64,000 nucleotides of DNA from Inia geoffrensis (GCA_036417435.1 CM070914.1:2232001-2296000); one strand, 5' to 3'; shown: positions 1 to 12,505, counted from the first letter of the stretch. The notes: generated by a model from the sequence alone, not told the origin. Made by a program: numbers and translations.

Positions 1-75
1 TGCTGGACACCTCCGTTCCTACAAGCAAATCAAAGCCTAACCTCCAGGCATGTGTTTATGCTGGGTGCGCATTAA
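1..75 (+). repeat. Partial unit (3' end), A tail
   Basis: This is the last 75 bp of a unit cut by the left window edge. It has the A tail form (cctaacctccagg, then tgtgtttatgctggg) and runs directly into unit 1. Confidence 0.97.
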
Positions 76-1456
76 GTGACGAAGCATGGTAAAACGCTGA
101 TTTTCTCCTGGAGCACACTGACTTCACGTACGAGGTCTTCTAAGTATTCAAGGCAGAGTGTTTTCTCATGGAAGCTCACCCTCAGGGCCATGACAAAGAC
201 TTCCTGGGGACATCGGACTCACCAGAAATGTGGTCCTGACGGTGCTCCAGGACTCTGGAAATGTAGCTCTCCTCTCGGGACATGCGGTGTGCAGCCCGTC
301 ACTCGGCACGTACACAGGCCCTCCGATGTACAGACCAGTGGGCCTCCATGTGGTTCAGCCTTCCAACAGGGCTCTGGAGGTACTCAGTGAACTTGGAGGA
401 AAAATGATGCACAACCGAGGGCCCTAGGAGTCCTCCAAAGGGTCCTTCCTTTAAAATAAAACCCAACAGCGATGAAGAACTCATGGAGACAGTTGCATGC
501 CTCCATTTTTCCACGGCTACTCAGGGTCTAACGTGGAGACGTGTTCTCTCATTGTTTCACTTTAGTTCTAGAGACTGTCATGCTAACCACCACCGAGGCC
601 ATGGAAGCACCTTGTTTGGACAGAGCCAATTCATATTTTTCCCCGAAGCATTCTTACAGGGCTGAGAGGCCTGTCAACAGCAGAGAATGTCAGGTAGTTT
701 CTAGGCAGCATGAATGGAGCCTTCAAATTGAGAAAACAAGTCTAGTTCCAGCAGGCCCCGATTTCCACGGGCACACTCATCCTACGTCCCTCGGGTTTCT
801 AACAAGTCCAAAGGGAGACAAGGTTACCCAGTGTTTCCTTCCCTGAATCAAATTGTCGAAGTAGGGTTTTGTGCATCATGCACACTGCCTCAACCAAGCA
901 ACTCACTTGGTATGTGTGGGGCCGTCTAACTCTTCAAAAGTCTGCAGTGCCACGGGAAGAGCAGGCCTGAAATTGCAGTCAGAACGCACGCTGACTCTCT
1001 CCTGGCGCCAGGGTGAGTTCAGGCAGGAGGCCGTACATGGAATGCGAAGCCCAGGGTTTCTCTGAGTGCAGCTCAGACTAGGGTAATGGGTAAAATTTCG
1101 ACGGCCTGAGGGACGTGCCAGCACGGTATTCCTGAACCTCTGTGAGTGCTGGGGTACTTAAGCTGCTCCAAAACAGAGTGCAGTGCGTTTCCTTACACTC
1201 AGCATACACAGAGTGGCTCCAAAGGGCTACGGGACTGGATGTTGCTCAACAGACACAGGTGGGCCTGGGAGTACTAACTGTACCTGGCAGTAACAGGATG
1301 CCCACATGAACCTTCTAGGTGTCTGTAAAATCATACTGCTATTTAAGATATGCAGAGCAGAGGTCACATGCTCATGGAAAGTGCTGGACACCTCCGTTCC
1401 TACAAGCAAATCAAAGCCTAACCTCCAGGCATGTGTTTATGCTGGGTGCGCATTAA
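76..1456 (+). repeat. Unit 1, subfamily A1, 1381 bp
   Basis: Typical A1 unit, with catggaagctc and the gctaacc mark in place of gctcacc. It holds the signals described in the findings: AATAAA at 455-460, a pyrimidine-rich AG at 564-565 and a GTGAGT at 1013. Unit 2 differs from it at one base that I could find. Confidence 0.97.
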
Positions 1457-2837
1457 GTGACGAAGCATGGTAAAACGCTGATTTTCTCCTGGAGCACACT
1501 GACTTCACGTACGAGGTCTTCTAAGTATTCAAGGCAGAGTGTTTTCTCATGGAAGCTCACCCTCAGGGCCATGACAAAGACTTCCTGGGGACATCGGACT
1601 CACCAGAAATGTGGTCCTGACGGTGCTCCAGGACTCTGGAAATGTAGCTCTCCTCTCGGGACATGCGGTGTGCAGCCCGTCACTCGGCACGTACACAGGC
1701 CCTCCGATGTACAGACCAGTGGGCCTCCATGTGGTTCAGCCTTCCAACAGGGCTCTGGAGGTACTCAGTGAACTTGGAGGAAAAATGATGCACAACCGAG
1801 GGCCCTAGGAGTCCTCCAAAGGGTCCTTCCTTTAAAATAAAACCCAACAGCGATGAAGAACTCATGGAGACAGTTGCATGCCTCCATTTTTCCACGGCTA
1901 CTCAGGGTCTAACGTGGAGACGTGTTCTCTCATTGTTTCACTTTAGTTCTAGAGACTGTCATGCTAACCACCACCGAGGCCATGGAAGCACCTTGTTTGG
2001 ACAGAGCCAATTCATATTTTTCCCCGAAGCATTCTTACAGGGCTGAGAGGCCTGTCAACAGCAGAGAATGTCAGGTAGTTTCTAGGCAGCATGAATGGAG
2101 CCTTCAAATTGAGAAAACAAGTCTAGTTCCAGCAGGCCCCGATTTCCACGGGCACACTCATCCTACGTCCCTCGGGTTTCTAACAAGTCCAAAGGGAGAC
2201 AAGGTTACTCAGTGTTTCCTTCCCTGAATCAAATTGTCGAAGTAGGGTTTTGTGCATCATGCACACTGCCTCAACCAAGCAACTCACTTGGTATGTGTGG
2301 GGCCGTCTAACTCTTCAAAAGTCTGCAGTGCCACGGGAAGAGCAGGCCTGAAATTGCAGTCAGAACGCACGCTGACTCTCTCCTGGCGCCAGGGTGAGTT
2401 CAGGCAGGAGGCCGTACATGGAATGCGAAGCCCAGGGTTTCTCTGAGTGCAGCTCAGACTAGGGTAATGGGTAAAATTTCGACGGCCTGAGGGACGTGCC
2501 AGCACGGTATTCCTGAACCTCTGTGAGTGCTGGGGTACTTAAGCTGCTCCAAAACAGAGTGCAGTGCGTTTCCTTACACTCAGCATACACAGAGTGGCTC
2601 CAAAGGGCTACGGGACTGGATGTTGCTCAACAGACACAGGTGGGCCTGGGAGTACTAACTGTACCTGGCAGTAACAGGATGCCCACATGAACCTTCTAGG
2701 TGTCTGTAAAATCATACTGCTATTTAAGATATGCAGAGCAGAGGTCACATGCTCATGGAAAGTGCTGGACACCTCCGTTCCTACAAGCAAATCAAAGCCT
2801 AACCTCCAGGCATGTGTTTATGCTGGGTGCGCATTAA
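1457..2837 (+). repeat. Unit 2, subfamily A1, 1381 bp
   Basis: Near-identical to unit 1. The one difference found is t at 2209 where unit 1 has c at 828 (ggttactcag versus ggttacccag). Units 36 and 42 share that t, which links these A1 copies across more than 45 kb. Confidence 0.97.
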
Positions 2838-4222
2838 GTGACGAAGCATGGTAAAACGCTGATTTTCTCCTGGAGCACACTGACTTCACGTACGAGGTCT
2901 TCTAAGTATTCAAGGCAGAGTGTTTTCTCATGGAAGCTCACCCTCAGGGCCATGACAAAGACTTCCTGGGGACATCGGACTCACCAGAAATGTGGTCCTG
3001 ACGGTGCTCCAGGACTCTGGAAATGTAGCTCTCCTCTCGGGACATGCGGTGTGCAGCCCGTCACTCGGCACGTACACAGGCCCTCCGATGTACAGACCAG
3101 TGGGCCTCCATGTGGTTCAGCCTTCCAACAGGGCTCTGGAGGTACTCAGTGAACTTGGAGGAAAAATGATGCACAACCGATGGCCCAGGAATCCTCCAAA
3201 GGGTACTTCCTTTAAAATAAATCCCAACAGCGATGAAGAACTCATGGAGACAGTTCCATGCCTCCCTTTTTACACGGCTACTCAGGGTCTAACGTGGAGA
3301 CGTGTTCTCTCATTGTTTCACTTTAGTTCTAGAGACTGTCATGCTCACCACCACCGAGCCCTTGGAAGCAACTTCTTTGGACAGAGCCAATTCATATTTT
3401 TCCCCGAAGCATTCTTACAGGATTGAGAGGCCTGTCAACAGCAGAAAATGTCAGGTAGTTTATAGGCAGCGTGAATGGAGCCTTCTAATTGGGAAAACAA
3501 GTCTAGTTCCAGCAGGCCCCGATTTCCACGTGCACACTCATCATATGTCCCTCGGGTTTCTAACAAGTCCAAAGGGAGACAAGGTTACCCAGTGTTTCCT
3601 TCCCTGAATCAACTTGTCGAAGTAGGGTTTTGTGCATCATGCGAACTGCCTCAACCAAGCAACGCACTTGGTATATGTGGGGCCGTCTAACTCTTCAAAA
3701 GTCTGCACTGCCACGGGAAGAGCAGGCCTGAAATTGCAGTCAGAACGCACGCTGACTCTCTCCTGGCGCCAGGGTGAGTTCAGGCAGGAGGTCGTACATG
3801 GAATGCGAAGCCCATGGTTTCTCTGAGTGCAGCTCAGACTAGGGTAATGGGTAAAATTTCGACGGCCTGAGGGACGTGCCAGAACGGTGTTCCTGAACCT
3901 CTGTGAGTACTGGGGTACTTAAGCTGCTCCAAAACAGACTGCAGTGCGTTTCCCTACACTCAGCATACACAGAGTGGCTCCAAAGGGCTACGGGACTGGA
4001 TGTTGCTCAACAGACACAGGTGGGCCTGGGAGTACTTAGTGTACTGTACCTGGCAGTAACAGGATGCCCACATTAGCCTCCTAGGTGTCTGTAAAATCAT
4101 ACTGCCGTTTAAGATATAGAGAGCAGAGGTCACATGCTCATGGAAAGTGCTGGACACCTCCGTTCCTACAAGCAAATCAAAGCCTAACCTCCAGGCATGT
4201 GTTCATGCTGGGTGCGCATTAA
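2838..4222 (+). repeat. Unit 3, A1/C chimera, 1385 bp
   Basis: The first part is A1 up to ccaaca at 3125-3130. From gatggcccagg at about 3179 it is C, with gagcccttgg, cacgtgcac and a B tail carrying the TGTAC duplication. The switch lies between 3128 and 3180. Private changes include gattgagagg, tataggcagcg and cttctaattgg. Confidence 0.96.
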
Positions 4223-6426
4223 GTGACGCAGCATGGTAAGATGCTGACTTTCTCCTGGAGCACAGTGACTTCACGTACGAGGTCTTCTAAGTATTCAAGG
4301 CAGAGTGTTTTCTCATGGCAGCTCACCCTCAGGGCCATGACAAAGACTTCCTGGGGACTTCGGACTCACCACAAATGTGGTCCTGACGGTGCTCCAGGAC
4401 TCTGGAAATGTAGCAATCCTCCCGGGACAGGCGGTGTGCAGCCCGTCACTCGGCACGTACAGAGGCCCTCCGATGTACAGACCAGTGGGCCTCCATGTGG
4501 TTCAGCCTTCCCACAGGGCTCTGGAGGTACTCAGTGAACTTGGAAGAAAAATGATGCACAACCGAGGGCCCAGGAGTCCTCCAAAGGGTACTTCCTTTAA
4601 AATAAATCCCAACAGCAATGAAGAACTCATGGAGACAGTTGCATACCTCCCTTTTTACACGGCTACTCAGGGTCTAACGTGGAGACGTGTTCTCTCATTG
4701 TTTCACTTTAGTTCTAGAGACTGTCATGCTCACCACCACCGAGGACACGGAAGCACCTTGTTTGGACAGAGCCAATTCATATTTTTCCCCGAAGCATTCT
4801 TACAGGGTTGAGAGGCCTGTCAACAGCAGAAAATGTCAGGTAGTTTCTAGGCAGCGTGAATGGAGCCTTCAAATTGGGAAAACAAGTCTAGTTCCAGCAG
4901 GCCCCGATTTCCACGCGCACACTCATCATACGTCCCTCGGGTTTCTAACAAGTCCAAAGGGAGACAAGGTTACCCAGTGTTTCCTTCCCTGAATCAACTT
5001 GTCGAAGTAGGGTTTTGTGCATCATGCAAACTGCCTCAACCAAGCAACACACTTGGTATATGTGGGGCCGTCTAACTCTTCAAAAGTCTGCAGTGCCACG
5101 GGAAGAGCAGGCCTGAAATTGCAGTCAGAACGCACGCTGACTCTCTCCTGGCGCCAGGGTGAGTTCAGGCAGGAGGTCGTACATGGAATGCGAAGCCCAT
5201 GGTTTCTCTGAGTGCAGCTCAGACTAGGGTAATGGGTAAAATTTCGACGGCCGGAGGGACGTGCCAGAACGGTGTTCCTGAACCTCTGTGAGTGCTGGGG
5301 TACTTAAGCTGCTCCAAAACAGAGTGCAGTGCGTTTCCCTACACTCAGCATACACAGAGTGGCTCCACAGGGCTACGGGACTGGATGTTGCTCAACAGAC
5401 ACAGGTGGGCCTGGGAGTACTTAGTGTACTGTACCTGGCAATAACAGGATGCCCACATGAGCCTCCTAGGTGTCTGTAAAATCATACTGCCGTTTAAGAT
5501 ATGCAGAGCAGAGGTCACATGCTCATGGAAAGTGCTGGACACCTCCATTCCTACACGCAAATCAAAGCCTCGAGGCATGTGTTCATACTGGGTGCGCATT
5601 AAGTGACGCAGCATGGTAAGATGCTGACTTTCTCCTGGAGCACAGTGACTTCACGTACGAGGTCTTCTAAGTATTCAAGACAGAGTGTTTTCTCATGGCA
5701 GCTCACCCTCAGGGCCATGACAAAGACTTCCTGGGGACATCGGACTCACCAGAAATGTGGTCCTGACGGTGCTCCAGGACTCGGGAAATGTAGCTCTCCT
5801 CTCGGGACATGCGGTGTGCAGCCCGTCACTCGGCACGTACACAGGTCCTCCGATGTACAGACCAGTGGGCCTCCATGTGGCTCAGCCTTCCCACAGGGCT
5901 CTGGAGGTACTCAGTGAACTTGGAGGAAAAATGATGCACAACCGATGGCCCAGGAATCCTCCAAAGGGTACTTCCTTTAAAATAAATCCCAACAGCGATG
6001 AAGAACTCATGGAGACAGTTCCATGCCTCCCTTTTTACACGGCTACTCAGGGTCTAACGTGGAGACGTGTTCTCTCATTGTTTCACTTTAGTTCTAGAGA
6101 CTGTCATGCTCACCACCACCGAGCCCTTGGAAGCAACTTCTTTGGACAGAGCCAATTCATATTTTTCCCCGAAGCATTCTTACAGGGTTGAGAGGCCTGT
6201 CAACAGCAGAAAATGTCAGGTAGTTTCTAGGCAGCGTGAATGGAGCCTTCAAATTGGGAAAACAAGTCTAGTTCCAGCAGGCCCCGATTTCCACGTGCAC
6301 ACTCATCATATGTCCCTCGGGTTTCTAACAAGTCCAAAGGGAGACAAGGTTACCCAGTGTTTCCTTCCCTGAATCAACTTGTCGAAGTAGGGTTTTGTGC
6401 ATCATGCGAACTGCCTCAACCAAGCA
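4120..6426 (+). repeat. Two-unit B-C block, distant copy at 53862-56168
   Basis: Units 4-5 match units 40-41 at offset 49,742, including gggacaggcgg, agcaatgaag and catgcaaactg. Differences include 5308/55050 (cttaagctgc against cttaatctgc) and cgaggcatg against cgagacatg. A weaker copy at offset 2,765 is units 6-7. Confidence 0.85.
4223..5602 (+). repeat. Unit 4, subfamily B, E tail, 1380 bp
   Basis: B unit with gggacaggcgg, agcaatgaag, gcatacctcc and gaggacacgg. It ends in the E tail (acacgcaaat, cctcgaggc), a 5-bp shortening that also creates CTCGAG. It is a close copy of unit 40. Confidence 0.97.
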
Positions 6427-6987
6427 ACGAACTTGGTATATGTGGGGCCGTCTAACTCTTCAAAAGTCTGCAGTGCCACGGGAAGAGCAGGCCTGAAATT
6501 GCAGTCAGAACGCACGCTGACTCTCTCCTGGCGCCAGGGTGAGTTCAGGCAGCAGGTCGTACATGGAATGCGAAGCCCATGGTTTCTCTGAGTGCAGCTC
6601 AGACTAGGGTAATGGGTAAAATTTCGACGGCCTGAGGGACGTGCCAGAACGGTGTTCCTGAACCTCTGTGAGTACTGGGGTACTTAAGCTGCTCCAAAAC
6701 AGAGTGCAGTGCGTTTCCCTACACTCAGCATACACAGAGTGGCTCCAAAGGGCTACGGGACTGGATGTTGCTCAACAGACACAGGTGGGCCTGGGAGTAC
6801 TTAGTGTACTGTACCTGGCAGTAACAGGATGCCCACATTAGCCTCCTAGGTTTCTGTAAAATCATACTGCCGTTTAAGATATGGAGAGCAGAGGTCACAT
6901 GCTCATGGAAAGTGCTGGACACCTCCGTTCCTACAAGCAAATCAAAGCCTAACCTCCAGGCATGTGTTCATGCTGGGTGCGCATTAA
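5603..6987 (+). repeat. Unit 5, subfamily C, 1385 bp
   Basis: Full C unit: gactcggg, acaggtcctcc, gatggcccagg and gagcccttgg. It has ggcagcaggtcg, shared with units 7 and 10, and the private change caacgaacttgg. The tail is B-like with cattagcc and the variant aggtttctg. Confidence 0.97.
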
Positions 6988-8367
6988 GTGACGCAGCATG
7001 GTAAGATGCTGACTTTCTCCTGGAGCACAGTGACTTCACGTACGAGGTCTTCTAAGTATTCAAGGCAGAGTGTTTTCTCATGGCAGCTCACCCTCAGGGC
7101 CATGACAAAGACTTCCTGGGGACTTCGGACTCACCACAAATGTGGTCCTGACGGTGCTCCAGGACTCTGGAAATGTAGCAATCCTCCCGGGACATGCGGT
7201 GTGCAGCCCGTCACTCGGCACGTACAGAGGCCCTCCGATGTACAGACCAGTGGGCCTCCATGTGGTTCAGCCTTCCCACAGGGCTCTGGAGGTACTCAGT
7301 GAACTTGGAAGAAAAATGATGCACAACCGAGGGCCCAGGAGTCCTCCAAAGGGTACTTCCTTTAAAATAAATCCCAACAGCGATGAAGAACTCATGGAGA
7401 CAGTTGCATGCCTCCCTTTTTACACGGCTACTCAGGGTCTAACGTGGAGACGTGTTCTCTCATTGTTTCACTTTAGTTCTAGAGACTGTCATGCTCACCA
7501 CCACCGAGGACACGGAAGCACCTTGTTTGGACAGAGCCAATTCATATTTTTCCCCGAAGCATTCTTACAGGGCTGAGAGGCCTGTCAACAGCAGAAAATG
7601 TCAGGTAGTTTCTAGGCAGCGTGAATGGAGCCTTCAAATTGGGAAAACAAGTCTAGTTCCAGCAGGCCCCGATTTCCACGCGCACACTCATCATACGTCC
7701 CTCGGGTTTCTAACAAGTCCAAAGGGAGACAAGGTTACCCAGTGTTTCCTTCCCTGAATCAACTTGTCGAAGTAGGGTTTTGTGCATCATGCGAACTGCC
7801 TCAACCAAGCAACACACTTGGTATATGTGGGGCCGTCTAACTCTTCAAAAGTCTGCAGTGCCACGGGAAGAGCAGGCCTGAAATTGCAGTCAGAATGCAC
7901 GCTGACTCTCTCCTGGCGCCAGGGTGAGTTCAGGCAGGAGGTCGTACATCGAATGCGAAGCCCATGGTTTCTCTGAGTGCAGCTCAGACTAGGGTAATGG
8001 GTAAAATTTCGACGGCCGGAGGGACGTGCCAGAACGGTGTTCCTGAACCTCTGTGAGTGCTGGGGTACTTAAGCTGCTCCAAAACAGAGTGCAGTGCGTT
8101 TCCCTACACTCAGCATACACAGAGTGGCTCCACAGGGCTACGGGACTGGATGTTGCTCAACAGACACAGGTGGGCCTGGGAGTACTTAGTGTACTGTACC
8201 TGGCAATAACAGGATGCCCACATGAGCCTCCTAGGTGTCTGTAAAATCATACTGCCGTTTAAGATATGCAGAGCAGAGGTCACATGCTCATGGAAAGTGC
8301 TGGACACCTCCATTCCTACACGCAAATCAAAGCCTCGAGGCATGTGTTCATACTGGGTGCGCATTAA
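6988..8367 (+). repeat. Unit 6, subfamily B, E tail, 1380 bp
   Basis: B unit like unit 4 but with gggacatgcgg. Private changes are cagaatgcac and acatcgaatgcg. It ends in the E tail and is followed by a C head, as unit 4 is. Confidence 0.97.
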
Positions 8368-10800
8368 GTGACGCAGCATGGTAAGATGCTGACTTTCTCC
8401 TGGAGCACAGTGACTTCACGTACGAGGTCTTCTAAGTATTCAAGACAGAGTGTTTTCTCATGGCAGCTCACCCTCAGGGCCATGACAAAGACTTCCTGGG
8501 GACATCGGACTCACCAGAAATGTGGTCCTGACGGTGCTCCAGGACTCGGGAAATGTAGCTCTCCTCTCGGGACATGCGGTGTGCAGCCCGTCACTCGGCA
8601 CGTACACAGGTCCTCCGATGTACAGACCAGTGGGCCTCCATGTGGCTCAGCCTTCCCACAGGGCTCTGGAGGTACTCAGTGAACTTGGAGGAAAAATGAT
8701 GCACAACCGATGGCCCAGGAATCCTCCAAAGGGTACTTCCTTTAAAATAAATCCCAACAGCGATGAAGAACTCATGGAGACAGTTCCATGCCTCCCTTTT
8801 TACACGGCTACTCAGGGTCTAACGTGGAGACGTGTTCTCTCATTGTTTCACTTTAGTTCTAGAGACTGTCATGCTCACCACCACCGAGCCCTTGGAAGCA
8901 ACTTCTTTGGACAGAGCCAATTCATATTTTTCCCCGAAGCATTCTTACAGGGTTGAGAGGCCTGTCAACAGCAGAAAATGTCAGGTAGTTTCTAGGCAGC
9001 GTGAATGGAGCCTTCAAATTGGGAAAACAAGTCTAGTTCCAGCAGGCCCCGATTTCCACGTGCACACTCATCATATGTCCCTCGGGTTTCTAACAAGTCC
9101 AAAGGGAGACAAGGTTACCCAGTGTTTCCTTCCCTGAATCAACTTGTCGAAGTAGGGTTTTGTGCATCATGCGAACTGCCTCAACCAAGCAACGCACTTG
9201 GTATATGTGGGGCCGTCTAACTCTTCAAAAGTCTGCAGTGCCACGGGAAGAGCAGGCCTGAAATTGCAGTCAGAACGCACGCTGACTCTCTCCTGGCGCC
9301 AGGGTGAGTTCAGGCAGCAGGTCGTACATGGAATGCGAAGCCCATGGTTTCTCTGAGTGCAGCTCAGACTAGGGTAATGGGTAAAATTTCGACGGCCTGA
9401 GGGACGTGCCAGAACGGTGTTCCTGAACCTCTGTGAGTACTGGGGTACTTAAGCTGCTCCAAAACAGAGTGCAGTGCGTTTCCCTACACTCAGCATACAC
9501 AGAGTGGCTCCAAAGGGCTACGGGACAGGATGTTGCTCAACAGACACAGGTGGGCCTGGGAGTACCTAGTGTACCTGGCAGTAACAGGATGCCCACATGA
9601 GCCTCCTAGGTGTCTGTAAAATCATACTGCCGTTTAAGATATGCAGAGCAGAGGTCACATGCTCATGGAAAGTGCTGGACACCTCCGTTCCTACAAGCAA
9701 ATCAAAGCCTAACCTCCAGGCATGTGTTTATGCTGGGTGCGCATTGTGACGCAGCATGGTAAGATGCTGACTTTCTCCTGGAGCACACTGACTTCACGTA
9801 CGAGGTCTTCTAAGTATTCAAGACAGAGTGTTTTCTCATGGCAGCTCACCCTCAGGGCCATGACAAAGAGTTCCTGGGGACATCGGATTCACCAGAAATG
9901 TGGTCCTGACGGTGCTCCAGGACTCTGGAAATGTAGCTCTCCTCCCGGGACATGCGGTGTGCAGCCCGTCACTCGGCACGTACAGAGGCCCTCCGATGTA
10001 TAAACCAGTGGGCCTCCATGTGGCTCAGCCTTCCCACAGGGCTCTGGAGGTACTCAGTGAACTTGGAGGAAAAATGATGCACAACCGAGGGCCCTAGCAG
10101 TCCTCCAAAGGGTTCTTCCTTTAAAATAAATCCCAACAGCGATGAAGAACTCATGGAGACAGTTGCATGCCTCCCTTTTTACACGGCTACTCAGGGTCTA
10201 ACGTGGAGACGTGTTCTCTCATTGTTTCACTTTAGTTCTAGAGACTGTCATGCTCACCACCACCGAGGCCTTGGAAGCAACTTCTTTGGACAGAGCCAAT
10301 TCATATTTTTCCCCGAAGCATTCTTACAGGGCTGAGAGGCCTGTCAACAGCAGAGAATGTCAGGTAGTTTCTAGGCAGCGTGAATGGAGCCTTCAAATTG
10401 GGAAAACAAGTCTAGTTCCAGCAGGCCCCGATTTCCACGTGCACACTCATCCTACGTCCCTCGGGTTTCTAACAAGTCCAAAGGGAGACAAGGTTACCCA
10501 GTGTTCCCTTCCCTGAATCAACTTGTCGAAGTAGGGTTTTGTGCATCATGCGAACTGCCTCAACCAAGCAACACACTTGGTATATGTGGGGCCGTCTAAC
10601 TCTTCAAAAGTCTGCAGTGCCACGGGAAGAGCAGGCCAGAAATTGCAGTCAGAACGCACGCTGACTCTCTCCTGGCGCCAGGGTGAGTTCAGACAGGAGG
10701 TCGTACATGGAATGCGAAGCCCAGGGTTTCTCTGAGTGCAGCTCAGACTAGGGTAATGGGTACAATTTCGACGGCCTGAGGGACGTGCCAGAACGGTGTT
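7500..10800 (+). repeat. Three-unit block (B-C-D), copy at 11638-14938
   Basis: From the middle of unit 6 to the end of unit 8 the sequence recurs 4,138 bp later as units 9-11. It includes ggcagcaggtcg, gtataaacc and aggccagaaatt in order. A handful of substitutions separate the copies. Boundaries are approximate. Confidence 0.85.
8368..9745 (+). repeat. Unit 7, subfamily C, D tail, 1378 bp
   Basis: C body like unit 5, then a D tail (ggacaggatg, acctagtgtacc) and the 2-bp shortening cattgtgac just before the next anchor. These indels give the 1378-bp length. It is copied as unit 10. Confidence 0.97.
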
Positions 10801-11124
10801 CCTGAACCTCTGTGAGTGCTGGGGTACTTAAGCTGCTCCAAAACAGAGTGCAGTGCGTTTCCCTACACTCAGCATACACAGAGTGGCTCCAAAGGGCTAC
10901 GGGACAGGATGTTGCTCAACCGACACAGGTGGGCCTGGGAGTACCTAGTGTACCTGGCAGTAACAGGATGCCCACATGAGCCTCCTAGGTGTCTGTAAAA
11001 TCATACTGCCGTTTAAGATATGCAGAGCAGAGATCACATGCTCATGGAAAGTGCTGGACACCTCCGTTCCTACAAGCAAATCAAAGCCTAACCTCGAGGC
11101 ATGTGTTTATGCTGGGTGCGCATT
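9746..11124 (+). repeat. Unit 8, subfamily D, 1379 bp
   Basis: Type D unit: aaagagttcc, ggattcacc, gtataaacc, ccctagcag, ggttcttcc, aggccagaaatt and ttcagacagg. The tail reads acctagtgtacc, then aacctcgagg, then cattgtgac. It is copied as unit 11. Confidence 0.97.
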
Positions 11125-12505
11125 GTGACGCAGCATGGTAAGATGCTGACTTTCTCCTGGAGCACACTGACTTCACGTACGAGGTCTTCTAAGTATTCAA
11201 GACAGAGTGTTTTCTCATGGCAGCTCACCCTCAGGGCCATGACAAAGAGTTCCTGGGGACATCGGATTCACCAGAAATGTGGTCCTGACGGTGCTCCAGG
11301 ACTCTGGAAATGTAGCTCTCCTCCCGGGACATGCGGTGTGCAGCCCGTCACTCGGCACGTACAGAGGCCCTCCGATGTATAAACCAGTGGGCCTCCATGT
11401 GGCTCAGCCTTCCCACAGGGCTCTGGAGGTACTCAGTGAACTTGGAGGAAAAATGATGCACAACCGAGGGCCCTAGGAGTCCTCCAAAGGGTTCTTCCTT
11501 TAAAATAAATCCCAACAGCGATGAAGAACTCATGGAGACAGTTGCATGCCTCCCTTTTTACACGGCTACTCAGGGTCTAACGTGGAGACGTGTTCTCTCA
11601 TTGTTTCACTTTAGTTCTAGAGACTGTCATGCTCACCACCACCGAGGACACGGAAGCACCTTGTTTGGACAGAGCCAATTCATATTTTTCCCCGAAGCAT
11701 TCTTACAGGGTTGAGAGGCCTGTCAACAGCAGAAAATGTCAGGTAGTTTCTAGGCAGCGTGAATGGAGCCTTCAAATTGGGAAAACAAGTCTAGTTCCAG
11801 CAGGCCCCGATTTCCACGCGCACACTCATCATACGTCCCTCGGGTTTCTAACAAGTCCAAAGGGAGACAAGGTTACCCAGTGTTTCCTTCCCTGAATCAA
11901 CTTGTCGAAGTAGGGTTTTGTGCATCATGCAAACTGCCTCAACCAAGCAACACACTTGGTATATGTGGGGCCGTCTAACTCTTCAAAAGTCTGCAGTGCC
12001 ACGGGAAGAGCAGGCCTTAAATTGCAGTCAGAACGCACGCTGACTCTCTCCTGGCGCCAGGGTGAGTTCAGGCAGGAGGTCGTACATGGAATGCGAAGCC
12101 CATGGTTTCTCTGAGTGCAGCTCAGACTAGGGTAATGGGTAAAATTTCGACGGCCGGAGGGACGTGCCAGAACGGTGTTCCTGAACCTCTGTGAGTGCTG
12201 GGGTACTTAAGCTGCTCCAAAACAGAGTGCAGTGCGTTTCCCTACACTCAGCATACACAGAGTGGCTCCACAGGGCTACGGGACTGGATGTTGCTCAACA
12301 GACACAGGTGGGCCTGGGAGTACTTAGTGTACTGTACCTGGCAATAACAGGATGCCCACATGAGCCTCCTAGGTGTCTGTAAAATCATACTGCCGTTTAA
12401 GATATGCAGAGCAGAGGTCACATGCTCATGGAAAGTGCTGGACACCTCCATTCCTACACGCAAATCAAAGCCTCGAGGCATGTGTTCATACTGGGTGCGC
12501 ATTAA
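11125..12505 (+). repeat. Unit 9, D/B chimera, E tail, 1381 bp
   Basis: D head as in unit 8, through ggttcttcc near 11490. From gaggacacgg near 11646 it is B, with an E tail. Private change: aggccttaaatt. Confidence 0.96.

Noticed and set aside
76..390. 104-codon open frame recurring in nearly every unit
   Set aside because: It starts at GTG, has no Kozak or ribosome-binding context and no recognisable domain. It recurs only because the DNA repeats, and other frames on both strands are equally open.
299..514. Minus-strand open frame of 71 codons
   Set aside because: Low-complexity serine-rich start, no known domain, and truncated or altered in several units.
751..767. Possible CENP-B box on the minus strand at ccccgatttccacgggc
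   Set aside because: It matches the A and CGGG positions but has CC for the two T positions, 7 of 9 key bases. About three such matches are expected by chance in a 1.38-kb unit on two strands.
541..846. 101-codon open frame present in all full units
   Set aside because: It also starts at GTG, lies across the pyrimidine-rich tract, and changes amino acids freely at subfamily sites. No sign of protein-level constraint.
862..870. Telomere-like tagggttttg and tagggtaatgg
   Set aside because: Single occurrences per unit, not tandem TTAGGG.
1098..1114. Second CENP-B-like site at ttcgacggcctgaggg
   Set aside because: It has TTCG but lacks the central A and the CGGG in register.
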